Assembly (NCBI RefSeq): GCF_002813775.1
Contig: NZ_CP020370.1
Location: forward strand, 2,195,501 to 2,259,500
Direction of reading: 5' to 3'
DNA length: 64,000 bases
DNA from: Candidatus Thiodictyon syntrophicum
GTDB lineage: Bacteria; Pseudomonadota; Gammaproteobacteria; Chromatiales; Chromatiaceae
Positions within the stretch are counted from its first letter, which is position 1; the number at the start of each line of letters is the position of its first letter. The notes under the pieces were generated by a model. It was not told the origin of the DNA and searched no databases. It worked only from the letters and a program-made list of their open reading frames with translations. Position numbers and translations under genes: made by a program. Positions 42,572-50,396 of this stretch are shown piece by piece.

Positions 42572-44181
42572 ATATCGACGACATCGACGAGTTGGCCCAG
42601 AAACACCGCGACAAGTTCGCCGGCATCGACACCGAGGTGCGCGTCTGCCTGGCGACGAGTTGTCAGTCTTCCGGCGCGCCCCCGGTGTTCGAGGCACTGA
42701 CCGAGGCCCACAAGGCGCACGGCTCCGGCACCTGCCGTGTCAAGGGCGTCGGCTGTATGGGCCTGTGCTCGGCCGGACCCATGGTGGCGGTCGCCCGCAC
42801 GGATGAACCACCGGAGCTCGAGGTGCTCTATCGCGAGGTGAAACCCGACGACGCCGCCGACATCATCGCGAGTGTGGGCGGCACGCCGGTGGAGCGCATC
42901 CGCTTCCCGACCGACGCCCCCTTCTTTACCCGGCAGCAGCGCATCGTGCGCGAGAACACCGGCATCATCGATCCGGAGAGCTTCACCGGCTATGTCGCGG
43001 TCGGCGGCTACCGCTCCATGGTGCAGGCCTTGACCGAGATGACCCCGGGCGCGGTGGTCGCCGAGGTCACCACCAGCGGACTGCGCGGGCGCGGCGGCGG
43101 CGGCTATCCGACCGGGCTCAAGTGGTCGACCATCGCCAAGATGCCGGCCGGCCAGAAATATGTCATCTGCAACGCGGACGAGGGTGACCCGGGCGCCTTC
43201 ATGGACCGCGCTATCCTGGAGTCAGACCCGCATCGGGTGCTCGAGGGCATGGCCATCGCCGCCTATGCCATCGGCGCGAACAAGGGCTACGTCTATCTGC
43301 GCGCCGAGTATCCGCTCGCGGTCGAGCGGGTGGAGACCGCCATCCGCAAGGCCAAGCGCGCGGGCTTCCTGGGCAACCACATCTGCGAGACCCAGTTCAA
43401 TTTCGATGTCGAGATCCGGCTTGGCGCCGGGGCCTTCGTCTGCGGGGAGGAGACCGCGCTGATGGCCTCGATCATGGGCAATCGCGGCCAGCCCCGGCCG
43501 CGTCCGCCCTATCCGGCCGAATCGGGACTCTGGGGCTGCCCCACCCTGATCAACAACGTGGAGACCTTTGCCAACATCACCCCCATCATCCGCAACGGCG
43601 GTGAGTGGTACGCGGGGATCGGCACCGAGCGTTCCAAGGGCACCAAGGTCTTCGCGCTCGCCGGTGCCATCTCCAACATCGGGTTGATCGAGGTGCCGAT
43701 GGGGATCACGCTGCGCGAGATCATCGAGGAGATCGGCGGCGGCATCCCCAACGGCAAGGCCTTCAAGGCGGTGCAGACCGGCGGCCCCTCCGGCGGTTGT
43801 ATCCCGGCGGAGCACCTGGACATCCCGGTCGATTACGACAGCTTGAAGACGCTCGGCACCATCATGGGCTCCGGCGGCATGATCGTCATGGACGAGACCT
43901 CGGACATGGTGGACGTGGCCCGGTACTTCATGGAGTTCTGCATGACCGAGTCGTGCGGCAAGTGCGTCCCCTGCCGCACCGGCACCCAGCAGATGCACGG
44001 ACTCCTGGACACCATCGCCAAGGGGCAGGGCACCCACAAGGACCTGGCCCTGCTGGAAGAGTTGTGCGAGGTGGTGCAGGCCACGAGCCTCTGCGGCCTG
44101 GGTCAGACGGCGCCCAATCCGGTCCTGAGTACGCTGCGATTTTTCCGCGACGAGTATGAGCAGAAGCTGACGGCCGAATGA
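42568..44181 (+). CDS. hoxF: Bidirectional NiFe hydrogenase, NAD/FMN-binding subunit HoxF
   Basis: HoxF exchanges electrons between NAD(H) and the iron-sulfur chain through FMN. The 537-residue protein has an N-terminal 2Fe-2S domain ([18 protein letters not shown]), the NADH/FMN site ([38 protein letters not shown]) and the C-terminal 4Fe-4S motif [13 protein letters not shown] with a later cysteine. The GTG start overlaps the hoxE stop. Unusually, two unrelated small genes separate it from hoxU. Confidence 0.96.
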   Translation: MNIDDIDELAQKHRDKFAGIDTEVRVCLATSCQSSGAPPVFEALTEAHKAHGSGTCRVKGVGCMGLCSAGPMVAVARTDEPPELEVLYREVKPDDAADIIASVGGTPVERIRFPTDAPFFTRQQRIVRENTGIIDPESFTGYVAVGGYRSMVQALTEMTPGAVVAEVTTSGLRGRGGGGYPTGLKWSTIAKMPAGQKYVICNADEGDPGAFMDRAILESDPHRVLEGMAIAAYAIGANKGYVYLRAEYPLAVERVETAIRKAKRAGFLGNHICETQFNFDVEIRLGAGAFVCGEETALMASIMGNRGQPRPRPPYPAESGLWGCPTLINNVETFANITPIIRNGGEWYAGIGTERSKGTKVFALAGAISNIGLIEVPMGITLREIIEEIGGGIPNGKAFKAVQTGGPSGGCIPAEHLDIPVDYDSLKTLGTIMGSGGMIVMDETSDMVDVARYFMEFCMTESCGKCVPCRTGTQQMHGLLDTIAKGQGTHKDLALLEELCEVVQATSLCGLGQTAPNPVLSTLRFFRDEYEQKLTAE

Positions 44182-44317
44182 TGTCGATGAAACAGGTACT
44201 TGTCCGCAAGTAGCAAGCCCCGAAGGGGCCTAACATACCAGCCCAGGGCAACGCCCTGGGTCGGTCGTGTGTGCCCAGCCCTGAAAGGGCGTGACATGAT
44301 GCCTGGCGGAGACGGTG
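44182..44317. repeat. REP-like hairpins after hoxF
   Basis: GCCCCGAAGGGGC (about 44217-44229), CCCAGGGC-AAC-GCCCTGGG (44242-44260) and CAGCCCTGAAAGGGCG follow one another. This is the layout of a short palindromic repeat cluster and suggests that the two genes after it were inserted here. Confidence 0.6.
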
Positions 44318-44566
44318 ATGGCGGACAAAGTTGATAACCTGATTCTCGAACATCTTCGCGCGTTGCGCGGGGGGCAGGATCGTATCGAGCATGAACTGCG
44401 CGAGGTCAAATTGCGACTGAGCAGCCTTGAGTCCGCGGTCGTCGGCACGAAACGCGATACCGTCCACGCGCAGGAGGACGTTGCTCGACAACAGGTCAGC
44501 ATCGATTGGCTCAAGGAGCGACTGGACCGCATCGAGCGGCGACTGGATCTGCGCGAAGAGGCATAA
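44318..44566 (+). CDS. Small coiled-coil protein, hypothetical
   Basis: I do not recognise a family. The 82-residue protein is charged and almost wholly helical with heptad spacing (ILEHLRALRGGQDRIEHELR, then VKLRLSSLESAV and DWLKERLDRIERRLDLREEA). Small proteins of this type often precede DUF29 or toxin-antitoxin genes. GGAG lies 7 bases before the ATG at 44318. It stands 3 bp before the DUF29 gene and is probably coupled with it. Confidence 0.6.
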   Translation: MADKVDNLILEHLRALRGGQDRIEHELREVKLRLSSLESAVVGTKRDTVHAQEDVARQQVSIDWLKERLDRIERRLDLREEA

Positions 44567-44569
44567 GCG

Positions 44570-45025
44570 ATGCTTCATCTGCAGCATGATCGCGACTTCT
44601 ACGCCTGGGCGAACGACAGCGCCGCCCACCTGCGCGCGGGACGCTGGGCGGAGGTGGATGTGGATCAGGTCGCCGAGGAACTGGAGGACATGGGCAAACA
44701 GCAAAAACATGCCCTGGCCGGACACCTCAAGATTCTGATGCTCCATCTGCTGAAGTGGCGCTATCAGCCGGCTTTGCGCGGTGTCAGTTGGCGTTTGTCG
44801 ATCGACAATGCCCGGGACGAAATCGCCGAATTGCTGGAGGACAGCCCGAGCCTTGCAACCAAGTTGCCCGAGATCGCGGCGCGGCGTTACCCGGCGGCGC
44901 GCTCGCGCGCGAGCCTGGAGACCGGGCTTGCACTTGAAACCTTCCCGGTCGAATGCCCCTTTACCCGAGAGCAGTTGGTGGACCAGGATTTTTTGCCTGA
45001 CGAGAGCGCTTCCGGCCAAGCATGA
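44570..45025 (+). CDS. DUF29 family protein
   Basis: The 151-residue protein has the DUF29 pattern: HDRDFYAWANDSAAHLRAGR, VAEELEDMGKQQKHAL, LKILMLHLLKWRYQP and the C-terminal PVECPFTREQLVDQDFLP. The function of DUF29 is unknown; members are abundant in cyanobacteria and purple sulfur bacteria, often in mobile or repeat-rich places. It is unrelated to hydrogenase and sits inside the hox operon between hoxF and hoxU. Confidence 0.85.
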   Translation: MLHLQHDRDFYAWANDSAAHLRAGRWAEVDVDQVAEELEDMGKQQKHALAGHLKILMLHLLKWRYQPALRGVSWRLSIDNARDEIAELLEDSPSLATKLPEIAARRYPAARSRASLETGLALETFPVECPFTREQLVDQDFLPDESASGQA

Positions 45026-45074
45026 ACCGGTACACCCCCGATGCCCCAAGCTTTAGTCTAATTGCAGATCCACA

Positions 45075-45104
45075 CCCCAGGCCCGCCGGGAAGCGGGCCT
45101 GGGG
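45075..45104 (+). promoter_or_regulatory. 12-bp stem-loop upstream of hoxU
   Basis: CCCCAGGCCCGC (45075-45086) is exactly complementary to GCGGGCCTGGGG (45093-45104) around the loop CGGGAA. Only two Ts follow, so it is a poor intrinsic terminator. It ends 34 bp before the hoxU start. It may be an mRNA stabiliser or processing site within the interrupted operon. Confidence 0.55.
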
Positions 45105-45138
45105 TTGACCAAGACACCCGACGACACCCGGAGCCCAC

Positions 45139-45870
45139 ATGCCCCCACCCGCAAACCCAGCCAGTGTCCGCGTCGTTACGCTGAACATCGACGGCAAGGA
45201 CTACTCCGCCCGCGCGGATGAGACCATCATCGAGGTCTGCCGGGAGAACAAGATCCCGATCCCGAGCCTGTGTTACCTGGACGGACTGAGCATCTGGGCC
45301 GGCTGCCGCCTGTGCCTGGTGGAGATGGCCGGTCAGTCGCGCCTCTTTGCCGCCTGTTCGACCCAGGTGGCGGAGGGCATGACGGTCTCCACCAACACGG
45401 AGCGCCTGCAACGCTACCGCCGCACCATCGTGGAACTGCTCTTCGCCGAGCGCAGTCACGTCTGCTCGGTGTGCGTCTCCAACGGCCACTGCGAGTTGCA
45501 GTTCATGGCCCAGAAGTGCGGGGTGGACCATGTGCGCGTTCCCTATCGTCAGGCGCGCAATCAGGTCGACAGCTCCCACGAGGCCTTCCGGCTCGACCAC
45601 AACCGCTGCATCCTGTGCACCCGTTGCGTGCGCGTCTGCGACGAGATCGAGGGCGCCCATACCTGGGACGTCATGGGCCGCGGCAGCGACTGCCACGTCA
45701 TCACCGACCTGGCCCGCCCCTGGGGCGAGAGCGATACCTGCACCGGCTGCGGCAAGTGCGTGCAGGTCTGCCCCACCGGCGCCCTGGTAAAGCAGGGAAC
45801 CTCGGCCGGGGAGATGGTCAAAGACAAACACTTCCTGCCCATTCTCGCCCGCCGGAGGCACGCCCAATGA
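45139..45870 (+). CDS. hoxU: Bidirectional NiFe hydrogenase, iron-sulfur subunit HoxU
   Basis: HoxU passes electrons between diaphorase and hydrogenase modules. The 243-residue protein matches the N-terminal part of NuoG: a 2Fe-2S domain ([28 protein letters not shown]), a His/Cys 4Fe-4S region ([18 protein letters not shown]) and two 4Fe-4S motifs ([27 protein letters not shown]). GGAG lies before the ATG at 45139. The stop overlaps the hoxY start (ATGA). Confidence 0.95.
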   Translation: MPPPANPASVRVVTLNIDGKDYSARADETIIEVCRENKIPIPSLCYLDGLSIWAGCRLCLVEMAGQSRLFAACSTQVAEGMTVSTNTERLQRYRRTIVELLFAERSHVCSVCVSNGHCELQFMAQKCGVDHVRVPYRQARNQVDSSHEAFRLDHNRCILCTRCVRVCDEIEGAHTWDVMGRGSDCHVITDLARPWGESDTCTGCGKCVQVCPTGALVKQGTSAGEMVKDKHFLPILARRRHAQ

Positions 45871-46406
45871 GCGATCCCAAGATCACGGTAGCCACCGCCT
45901 GGCTCGATGGTTGCTCCGGCTGCCATATGTCCTTCCTCGACATGGACGAACGGCTGGTGGACCTGGCGCAGAAGTTGGACATCGTCTACAGCCCGCTGGT
46001 CGACACCAAGGTGTTGCCGGAGCAGGTGGACGTGGGCATCCTGGAGGGGTCCATCAGTTCCGAGGGCGATCTGCATCACGCCAAGGAATTCCGCAAGCAC
46101 TGCAAATTGCTGATCAGCCTGGGAGACTGCGCGATTACCGGCAATGTCCCGGCGATGCGCAACCCGTTCAAGCTCGAGGCCGTGCTGAACCGGGCCTACG
46201 TGGAGACCGTCGATGTCCAGCCCCAGATCCCGACCGTCGGTGTGCCGGCCCTGTTTCGCCAGGTGCGCCCCATCCACGGGGTCGTGGAGGTCGATGTCTT
46301 CATCCCCGGCTGCCCGCCCCACGCGGACGCGATCTTCTATGTGCTGAACGAGTTGATCGAGGGACGCACGCCGGACCCGAGCAAGGTGACCCGCTTCGGG
46401 GCCTGA
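45867..46406 (+). CDS. hoxY: Bidirectional NiFe hydrogenase small subunit HoxY
   Basis: HoxY holds the proximal 4Fe-4S cluster next to the NiFe site. The 179-residue protein has the ligands in [25 protein letters not shown] and [13 protein letters not shown]. There is no twin-arginine signal, as expected for a cytoplasmic enzyme. The ATG overlaps the hoxU stop. Confidence 0.95.
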   Translation: MSDPKITVATAWLDGCSGCHMSFLDMDERLVDLAQKLDIVYSPLVDTKVLPEQVDVGILEGSISSEGDLHHAKEFRKHCKLLISLGDCAITGNVPAMRNPFKLEAVLNRAYVETVDVQPQIPTVGVPALFRQVRPIHGVVEVDVFIPGCPPHADAIFYVLNELIEGRTPDPSKVTRFGA

Positions 46407-46474
46407 CCGAGGAGCGGCGGCGTGGCCGTAGACGGCCGCGGCGCCCAACCACCAATACCATCGGGGATGGCCCA

Positions 46475-46783
46475 ATGACCGACCAGACTGCCCGAGACGA
46501 TACCGGCCTCATCGTCACGCTGCTGGAGCGTTTGCGCAAACAGCGTCTTCCCCGTGTCCTGGACCTCAAGGCGAAGGTGGATGCGGGCGGCACCCTGGAC
46601 AGCTTCGACTTCGACTTCCTCCACGAGGTCTTCGCCGACGCCAACAGACTGCGGCCCTTATGGGAGCGCCACCCGGAGTTCAATGACATCGCCGGCCAAT
46701 TGATCCGTATCTACCGCGAGATTACCGAGCGGGCCCTCGCCAATGAGACCGGCGCCAATGAAACCGGCGCCACACCGACCTGA
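46475..46783 (+). CDS. Small conserved-looking protein between hoxY and hoxH
   Basis: I cannot assign a function. The 102-residue acidic, helical protein (LLERLRKQRLPRVLDLKAKV, FDFLHEVFADANRLRPLW, GQLIRIYREITERAL) ends in a short repeat, ANETGANETGAT. GGGGATGG lies upstream of the ATG at 46475. Its place between the two hydrogenase subunits suggests a role in hydrogenase assembly or regulation, but this rests on position only. Confidence 0.65.
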   Translation: MTDQTARDDTGLIVTLLERLRKQRLPRVLDLKAKVDAGGTLDSFDFDFLHEVFADANRLRPLWERHPEFNDIAGQLIRIYREITERALANETGANETGATPT

Positions 46784-46851
46784 CCCGCTTGAATACGCTC
46801 CGCGCCGACCCGCCGGACCGTTCCACTGACCTATCAAAGGGGACTGCACCC

Positions 46852-48279
46852 ATGAGCCGCACCGTCACCATCGAACCGGTTACCCGCATCGAGGGGCACG
46901 CCCGTATCACCCTGCAACTCGGCGACCAGGGCGAGGTGCAGGACGCCCGCTTCCACCTCACCCAGTTCCGCGGTTTCGAGAAGTTCTGCGAAGGCCGCCC
47001 CTACCGCGAGATGCCGGCGCTGACCGCCCGCACCTGCGGCATCTGCCCGGTGAGCCATGTCCTGGCCTCCAACAAGGCGTGCGACTACCTGCTCTCGGTC
47101 ACGATCCCCCCGACCGCCGAGAAGCTGCGCCGCATCATCAACCTGGCCCAGATCACCCAGTCGCACGCCCTGTCCTTCTTCCACCTGTCCTCCCCCGACC
47201 TGCTCCTGGGGTGGGACTCGGACCCGGTCAGTCGCAACATCTTCGGCGTCATGCGCCAGGACCCGGCGCTCGCAAAGGACGGGATCAGGCTGCGCCAGAT
47301 CGGTCAGACCATCATCGAGACCCTGGGCGGCAAGAAGATCCACCCGACCTGGGTGGTCCCGGGCGGCGTCAGCGAGGCACTGACCCCGGAGAAGCGCGAG
47401 GCCATGCTCAAGATGCTGCCCGAGGGCCTTGAGATCGCCAAGCGGACCTATGCCTTCTTCAAGACCCTGGTACCCAAGTTCAAGGACGAAGCGAGCAACT
47501 TCGGTACCCAGGACACCATGTTCCTGAGCCTGGTCAGCCCGGAGGGCAACCTGGAACACTACGACGGCTTCCTGCGCATCAAGGACGCCCGCGGCCATAT
47601 CGTCGAGGACATGGTTCCGACCTGGGAGTACGAGCGCCTGGTCGGCGAGGCAGTGGAGGACTTCAGCTACATGAAGTTCCCCTATTACAAGCCCATCGGC
47701 TATCCGCAGGGGATCTATCGGGTCGGCCCCCTGGCCCGGCTCAACAACGCCGATTCCTGCGGTACCCCCTATGCCGACGTGGCCCTGGCCGAATTCCACA
47801 TGCTCCAGGAGTCCGGCCCCATCGCCAGCAGCTTCCACTACCACTATGCGCGGCTGGTGGAGATCATCTATGCGATCGAGATGATGGAGCGTCTGCTCAA
47901 GGACCCGGACATCCTGGACCATCGCGTCCGCGCCCGCGCCCGCAGTAACCGTGACGAGGGCATCGGCGTGTCCGAGGCGCCGCGCGGTACCCTGATGCAC
48001 CACTACAAGATCGACGACGACGGGCTCATCACCTGGGTCAACCTGATCATCGCCACCGGCCACAACAACCTGGCCATGAACGCCGCGATCCGCCAGGTCG
48101 CCGATGCCTATGTCGACGGCAACAACCTGCAGGAAGGCATGTTGAACCGGGTCGAGGCGGTGATCCGCTGCTATGACCCCTGCCTGTCCTGCGCCTCCCA
48201 CGCCTTCGGTGAAATGCCGCTCGTGATCGAGCTCAAGGACGCCAAGGGTCAGGTGGTGGATCGGTTGAGTCGGGGCTAA
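46852..48279 (+). CDS. hoxH: Bidirectional NiFe hydrogenase large subunit HoxH
   Basis: HoxH carries the NiFe active site. The 475-residue protein has the L1 motif RTCGICPVSH (C62, C65) and the L2 motif DPCLSCASH (C444, C447, H450), the four nickel ligands. A 25-residue tail after H450 is to be removed by a dedicated protease, which hoxW, 296 bp downstream, can supply. AGGGG precedes the ATG at 46852; the frame is open 21 codons upstream without similarity. Confidence 0.97.
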   Translation: MSRTVTIEPVTRIEGHARITLQLGDQGEVQDARFHLTQFRGFEKFCEGRPYREMPALTARTCGICPVSHVLASNKACDYLLSVTIPPTAEKLRRIINLAQITQSHALSFFHLSSPDLLLGWDSDPVSRNIFGVMRQDPALAKDGIRLRQIGQTIIETLGGKKIHPTWVVPGGVSEALTPEKREAMLKMLPEGLEIAKRTYAFFKTLVPKFKDEASNFGTQDTMFLSLVSPEGNLEHYDGFLRIKDARGHIVEDMVPTWEYERLVGEAVEDFSYMKFPYYKPIGYPQGIYRVGPLARLNNADSCGTPYADVALAEFHMLQESGPIASSFHYHYARLVEIIYAIEMMERLLKDPDILDHRVRARARSNRDEGIGVSEAPRGTLMHHYKIDDDGLITWVNLIIATGHNNLAMNAAIRQVADAYVDGNNLQEGMLNRVEAVIRCYDPCLSCASHAFGEMPLVIELKDAKGQVVDRLSRG

Positions 48280-48439
48280 TCCCGCACCGACCGTCGTCCC
48301 GGCCGGGAAGCCGGGATCCAGGCCATGGACGGTAACCCGGCGCCACGCGATGACCCTGGCGCAGCGAGGCGCAACTCCCATGGCGTCGTGGCTGTTGACC
48401 CGCCTTAGTAACGAGTCAAGAACAAGTTAAACACAATCG

Positions 48440-48570
48440 ATGTCGTTGTTGTCGTTGTCGTAATCGTAATCGGAGAAGCGATGCAATTTGGCGTGCGAGA
48501 GAATCCGGGGCGCTACGATAACCTCGATTACGACAACGACAACGACAACGACAACCACAACGACAACGGC
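48440..48570. repeat. (GTCGTT)n palindromic element, family B copy 2
   Basis: GTCGTTGTTGTCGTTGTCGT leads to GTAATCGTAATCGGAGAAGC and the core GAGAGAATCCGGGGCGCTAC, then GATTACGACAACGAC units. The core is the inverted copy of that at 23590-23645. It separates hoxH from hoxW and ends 6 bp before the hoxW ATG. The rest of the gap (48280-48439) holds a GTCCCGGCCGGGAAGCCGGG hairpin and no gene. Confidence 0.85.
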
Positions 48571-48575
48571 ACGCT

Positions 48576-49043
48576 ATGACCAACCCCAAGACCCTGATCA
48601 TCGGCTTCGGCAGCCCCATCCGCGGTGACGACGCCATCGGCCCCCTGGCCGCCGACGCACTGGAGGCCGGTCCCCTGCCGGCAGGCGTCAGCGTCATCTC
48701 CCGCCACATCCTCACCGCGGAACTTACGGAAGACATCGCCGCCGCCGACCGGGTGATCTTTCTCGACGCTACCGTCGAGGGCGAACCCGGCGAGGTCCGG
48801 GTCCGCCGCCTGGATCCCGATGCCACGGCACTCTCCAGCATGGCGCATTTTCTGGACCCGCGAGAACTGCTCGCCTGGGTCCAGACCCTCTACCAGCGCG
48901 AGCCTGCCGCCTATCTGATCTCCGCCGCCGGGCAGTCGTTCGGCTATGCCAACTATGCCTTGAGCCCCACCGCCGCCGCCGCCCTGGACCCCATGATCGC
49001 CCAGGTCCGCGCCCTCATCGCCGAGCCGCCGGCCACTCCCTAG
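48576..49043 (+). CDS. hoxW: NiFe hydrogenase maturation protease HoxW
   Basis: This 155-residue endopeptidase of the HyaD/HycI family starts TLIIGFGSPIRGDDAIGPLA. It has the nickel-sensing acidic residues in the D of GDD and in VIFLDATVEGEPG, and the conserved histidine in MAHFLDP. It should clip the C-terminal tail of HoxH. An ordinary ribosome-binding site is not visible because the palindromic element reaches to the start codon, so translation may depend on the element or on upstream coupling. Confidence 0.9.
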   Translation: MTNPKTLIIGFGSPIRGDDAIGPLAADALEAGPLPAGVSVISRHILTAELTEDIAAADRVIFLDATVEGEPGEVRVRRLDPDATALSSMAHFLDPRELLAWVQTLYQREPAAYLISAAGQSFGYANYALSPTAAAALDPMIAQVRALIAEPPATP

Positions 49044-49085
49044 GGTCCGCTGTACGGACCGCGGTATCTCCGTTGTCCGCATGGG

Positions 49086-49114
49086 TTGACGGGTTGTAGG
49101 ACATGAGCTAGCCT
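49086..49114 (+). promoter_or_regulatory. Candidate promoter with a long leader for the small lipoprotein
   Basis: TTGACG and TAGCCT are spaced 17 bp apart. Between the presumed start near 49121 and the ATG at 49359 lies a 240-base GC-rich leader with several hairpins, such as CAACGCCC-GGC-GGGCGTTG at 49122-49140. It matches no riboswitch class I know. A GGTCCG/CGGACC hairpin at 49044-49060 just after hoxW may end the upstream transcript. No other gene is seen in 49044-49358. Confidence 0.4.
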
Positions 49115-49358
49115 GTAACTGCAACGCCCGGCGGGCGTTGGAAGACGGGTACGCGACCCGGGGGCAACAGGGATGCACCGGCCCAGGCAGTCGCGAGCCG
49201 GACGGAATCAGTCCGGTACGGCAGACGGGCAGTCCGTCGCGCGCTTCCACTACCGACGTCCGGCCAACGGGGACGGTGGCTAGTACGGCACCTGATTGTC
49301 CCCTGGATCGTTACTCATGAGGCGGGAATGAGCCCGGCAGGGCAAGGGGTAGAGCACG

Positions 49359-49616
49359 ATGAAGCGAGGTAGGCAATTGCTATTAGTATGCGGGGCACTG
49401 GGTCTCGCGTCCTGCGTGGCGCCCGGCTTCAAGGGGCCCGGCGGCTCGGTGCAAGGCACAGGAAGCGTTGAAAACCTGGAGCGGCAGTCACCTGTGACAC
49501 CGGCGCCGACCGATGGAGGCGGCTATTACGATCCGGGCGGCTATTACGGCCCGGGTGGCTATTACGGCCCGGGTCCCTACTACCAGCGCCGGTACTACGG
49601 GCCACGTTACTGGTAG
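49359..49616 (+). CDS. Small Gly/Tyr-rich lipoprotein, hypothetical
   Basis: The 85-residue protein has a lipoprotein signal (LLLVCGALGLASC, lipidated cysteine at 19). Its C-terminal half is made of GGYY-containing repeats (DPGGYYGPGGYYGPGPYYQR). No family is recognised. Such low-complexity lipoproteins are often surface-exposed or bound to peptidoglycan. AGGGG lies ahead of the ATG. It may form a pair with the next small lipoprotein, 41 bp on. Confidence 0.7.
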   Translation: MKRGRQLLLVCGALGLASCVAPGFKGPGGSVQGTGSVENLERQSPVTPAPTDGGGYYDPGGYYGPGGYYGPGPYYQRRYYGPRYW

Positions 49617-49657
49617 TCACGACCTTTTCAACTCAATCTTGCGAAGGAACCACCGAC

Positions 49658-49924
49658 ATGAAAGCGCATTTCGCAATCGTCTCCGCGGCACTGATCCTGT
49701 CCGGCTGTGCCGCGACCATGAGCGCGCAACAGGCCGCGGATTATAACGGCGACGGGCTCATTTCGGATGCGGAGCTGAAGCAGTTCAACAAACAGGCATC
49801 AGTACAGGAGCGTAATGTGCAAACCGAGGCCATCAAGCGCCACGGCGCGGTCGACACCGTACACTCAGTCAATGATACCGTCTGGACCGCCCGCAGCATT
49901 CTCTCGGGAGTCCGCAGCTTCTAG
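49658..49924 (+). CDS. Small lipoprotein with an EF-hand-like loop
   Basis: The 88-residue protein has a lipobox (ALILSGC, cysteine near 17) and one canonical calcium-binding loop, DYNGDGLISDAEL, with aspartates and glutamate at positions 1, 3, 5, 9 and 12 of the EF-hand pattern. A helical C-terminus follows. A single EF-hand in an outer-membrane lipoprotein could sense or bind calcium, but the family is unknown to me. Confidence 0.7.
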   Translation: MKAHFAIVSAALILSGCAATMSAQQAADYNGDGLISDAELKQFNKQASVQERNVQTEAIKRHGAVDTVHSVNDTVWTARSILSGVRSF

Positions 49925-50396
49925 CCGGAAGGTCAGACCTCGGGCCGGACGGGGCATTCGCCCCGTCCGGAATGTTCTTGGCGCCGCCCTCACTCTGAAG
50001 CGCTTCTGGCTCCCACGCCCCTTCGTGGGAGCAAGTGCGGGCGCTCCGCGTCCAGCGCCAAGACCGGACGCGGAGCGCCCGCACGGGATTCCCACGCTGG
50101 AGCGCGGGAACGAGAGAGGCATCGTCGCGGCCGGAGGCCGCTCCCACAACGTCGCGGCGCGACTTTCGCGGTAAGCTTTTTCCAACGGTAGCGTATCCCG
50201 TCCAGAGCCATCCGCGCTGCGCCCGGTTGATATTGGGCAGGGTTTTGTCGCCGAGGACGCAGGAGGAAGCGGTGCGGCTTTCACGGGCCAGATGCACCAG
50301 AGGCCGATCTTCGATTCCGCTGGCTGACCGAGCGCCGGAGTGGCTTTTGGTGCCCAGCAGTTCACACTATGTCAGTTTGACACTGAGGAAAGAGAA
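49925..50396. repeat. Mosaic of dispersed palindromes, no gene seen
   Basis: The stretch holds GGACGGGGCATTCGCCCCGT (about 49945), GCGGGCGCTCCGCGTCC at about 50037 with its complement at about 50070, GATTCCCACGCTGGAGCGCG (about 50087) and GTCGCGGCCGGAGGCCGCTC (about 50128). Similar pieces occur at 22753, 35033 and 60222. Long open frames on the minus strand here have no family resemblance and follow the repeats. Confidence 0.6.

Noticed and set aside
49869-50297. Minus-strand open frame in the repeat mosaic, containing VHLARESRTASSCVLGDKTL.
   Set aside because: It spans several dispersed palindromes, has no ribosome-binding site and no family that I can name; not enough to call a gene or a remnant.
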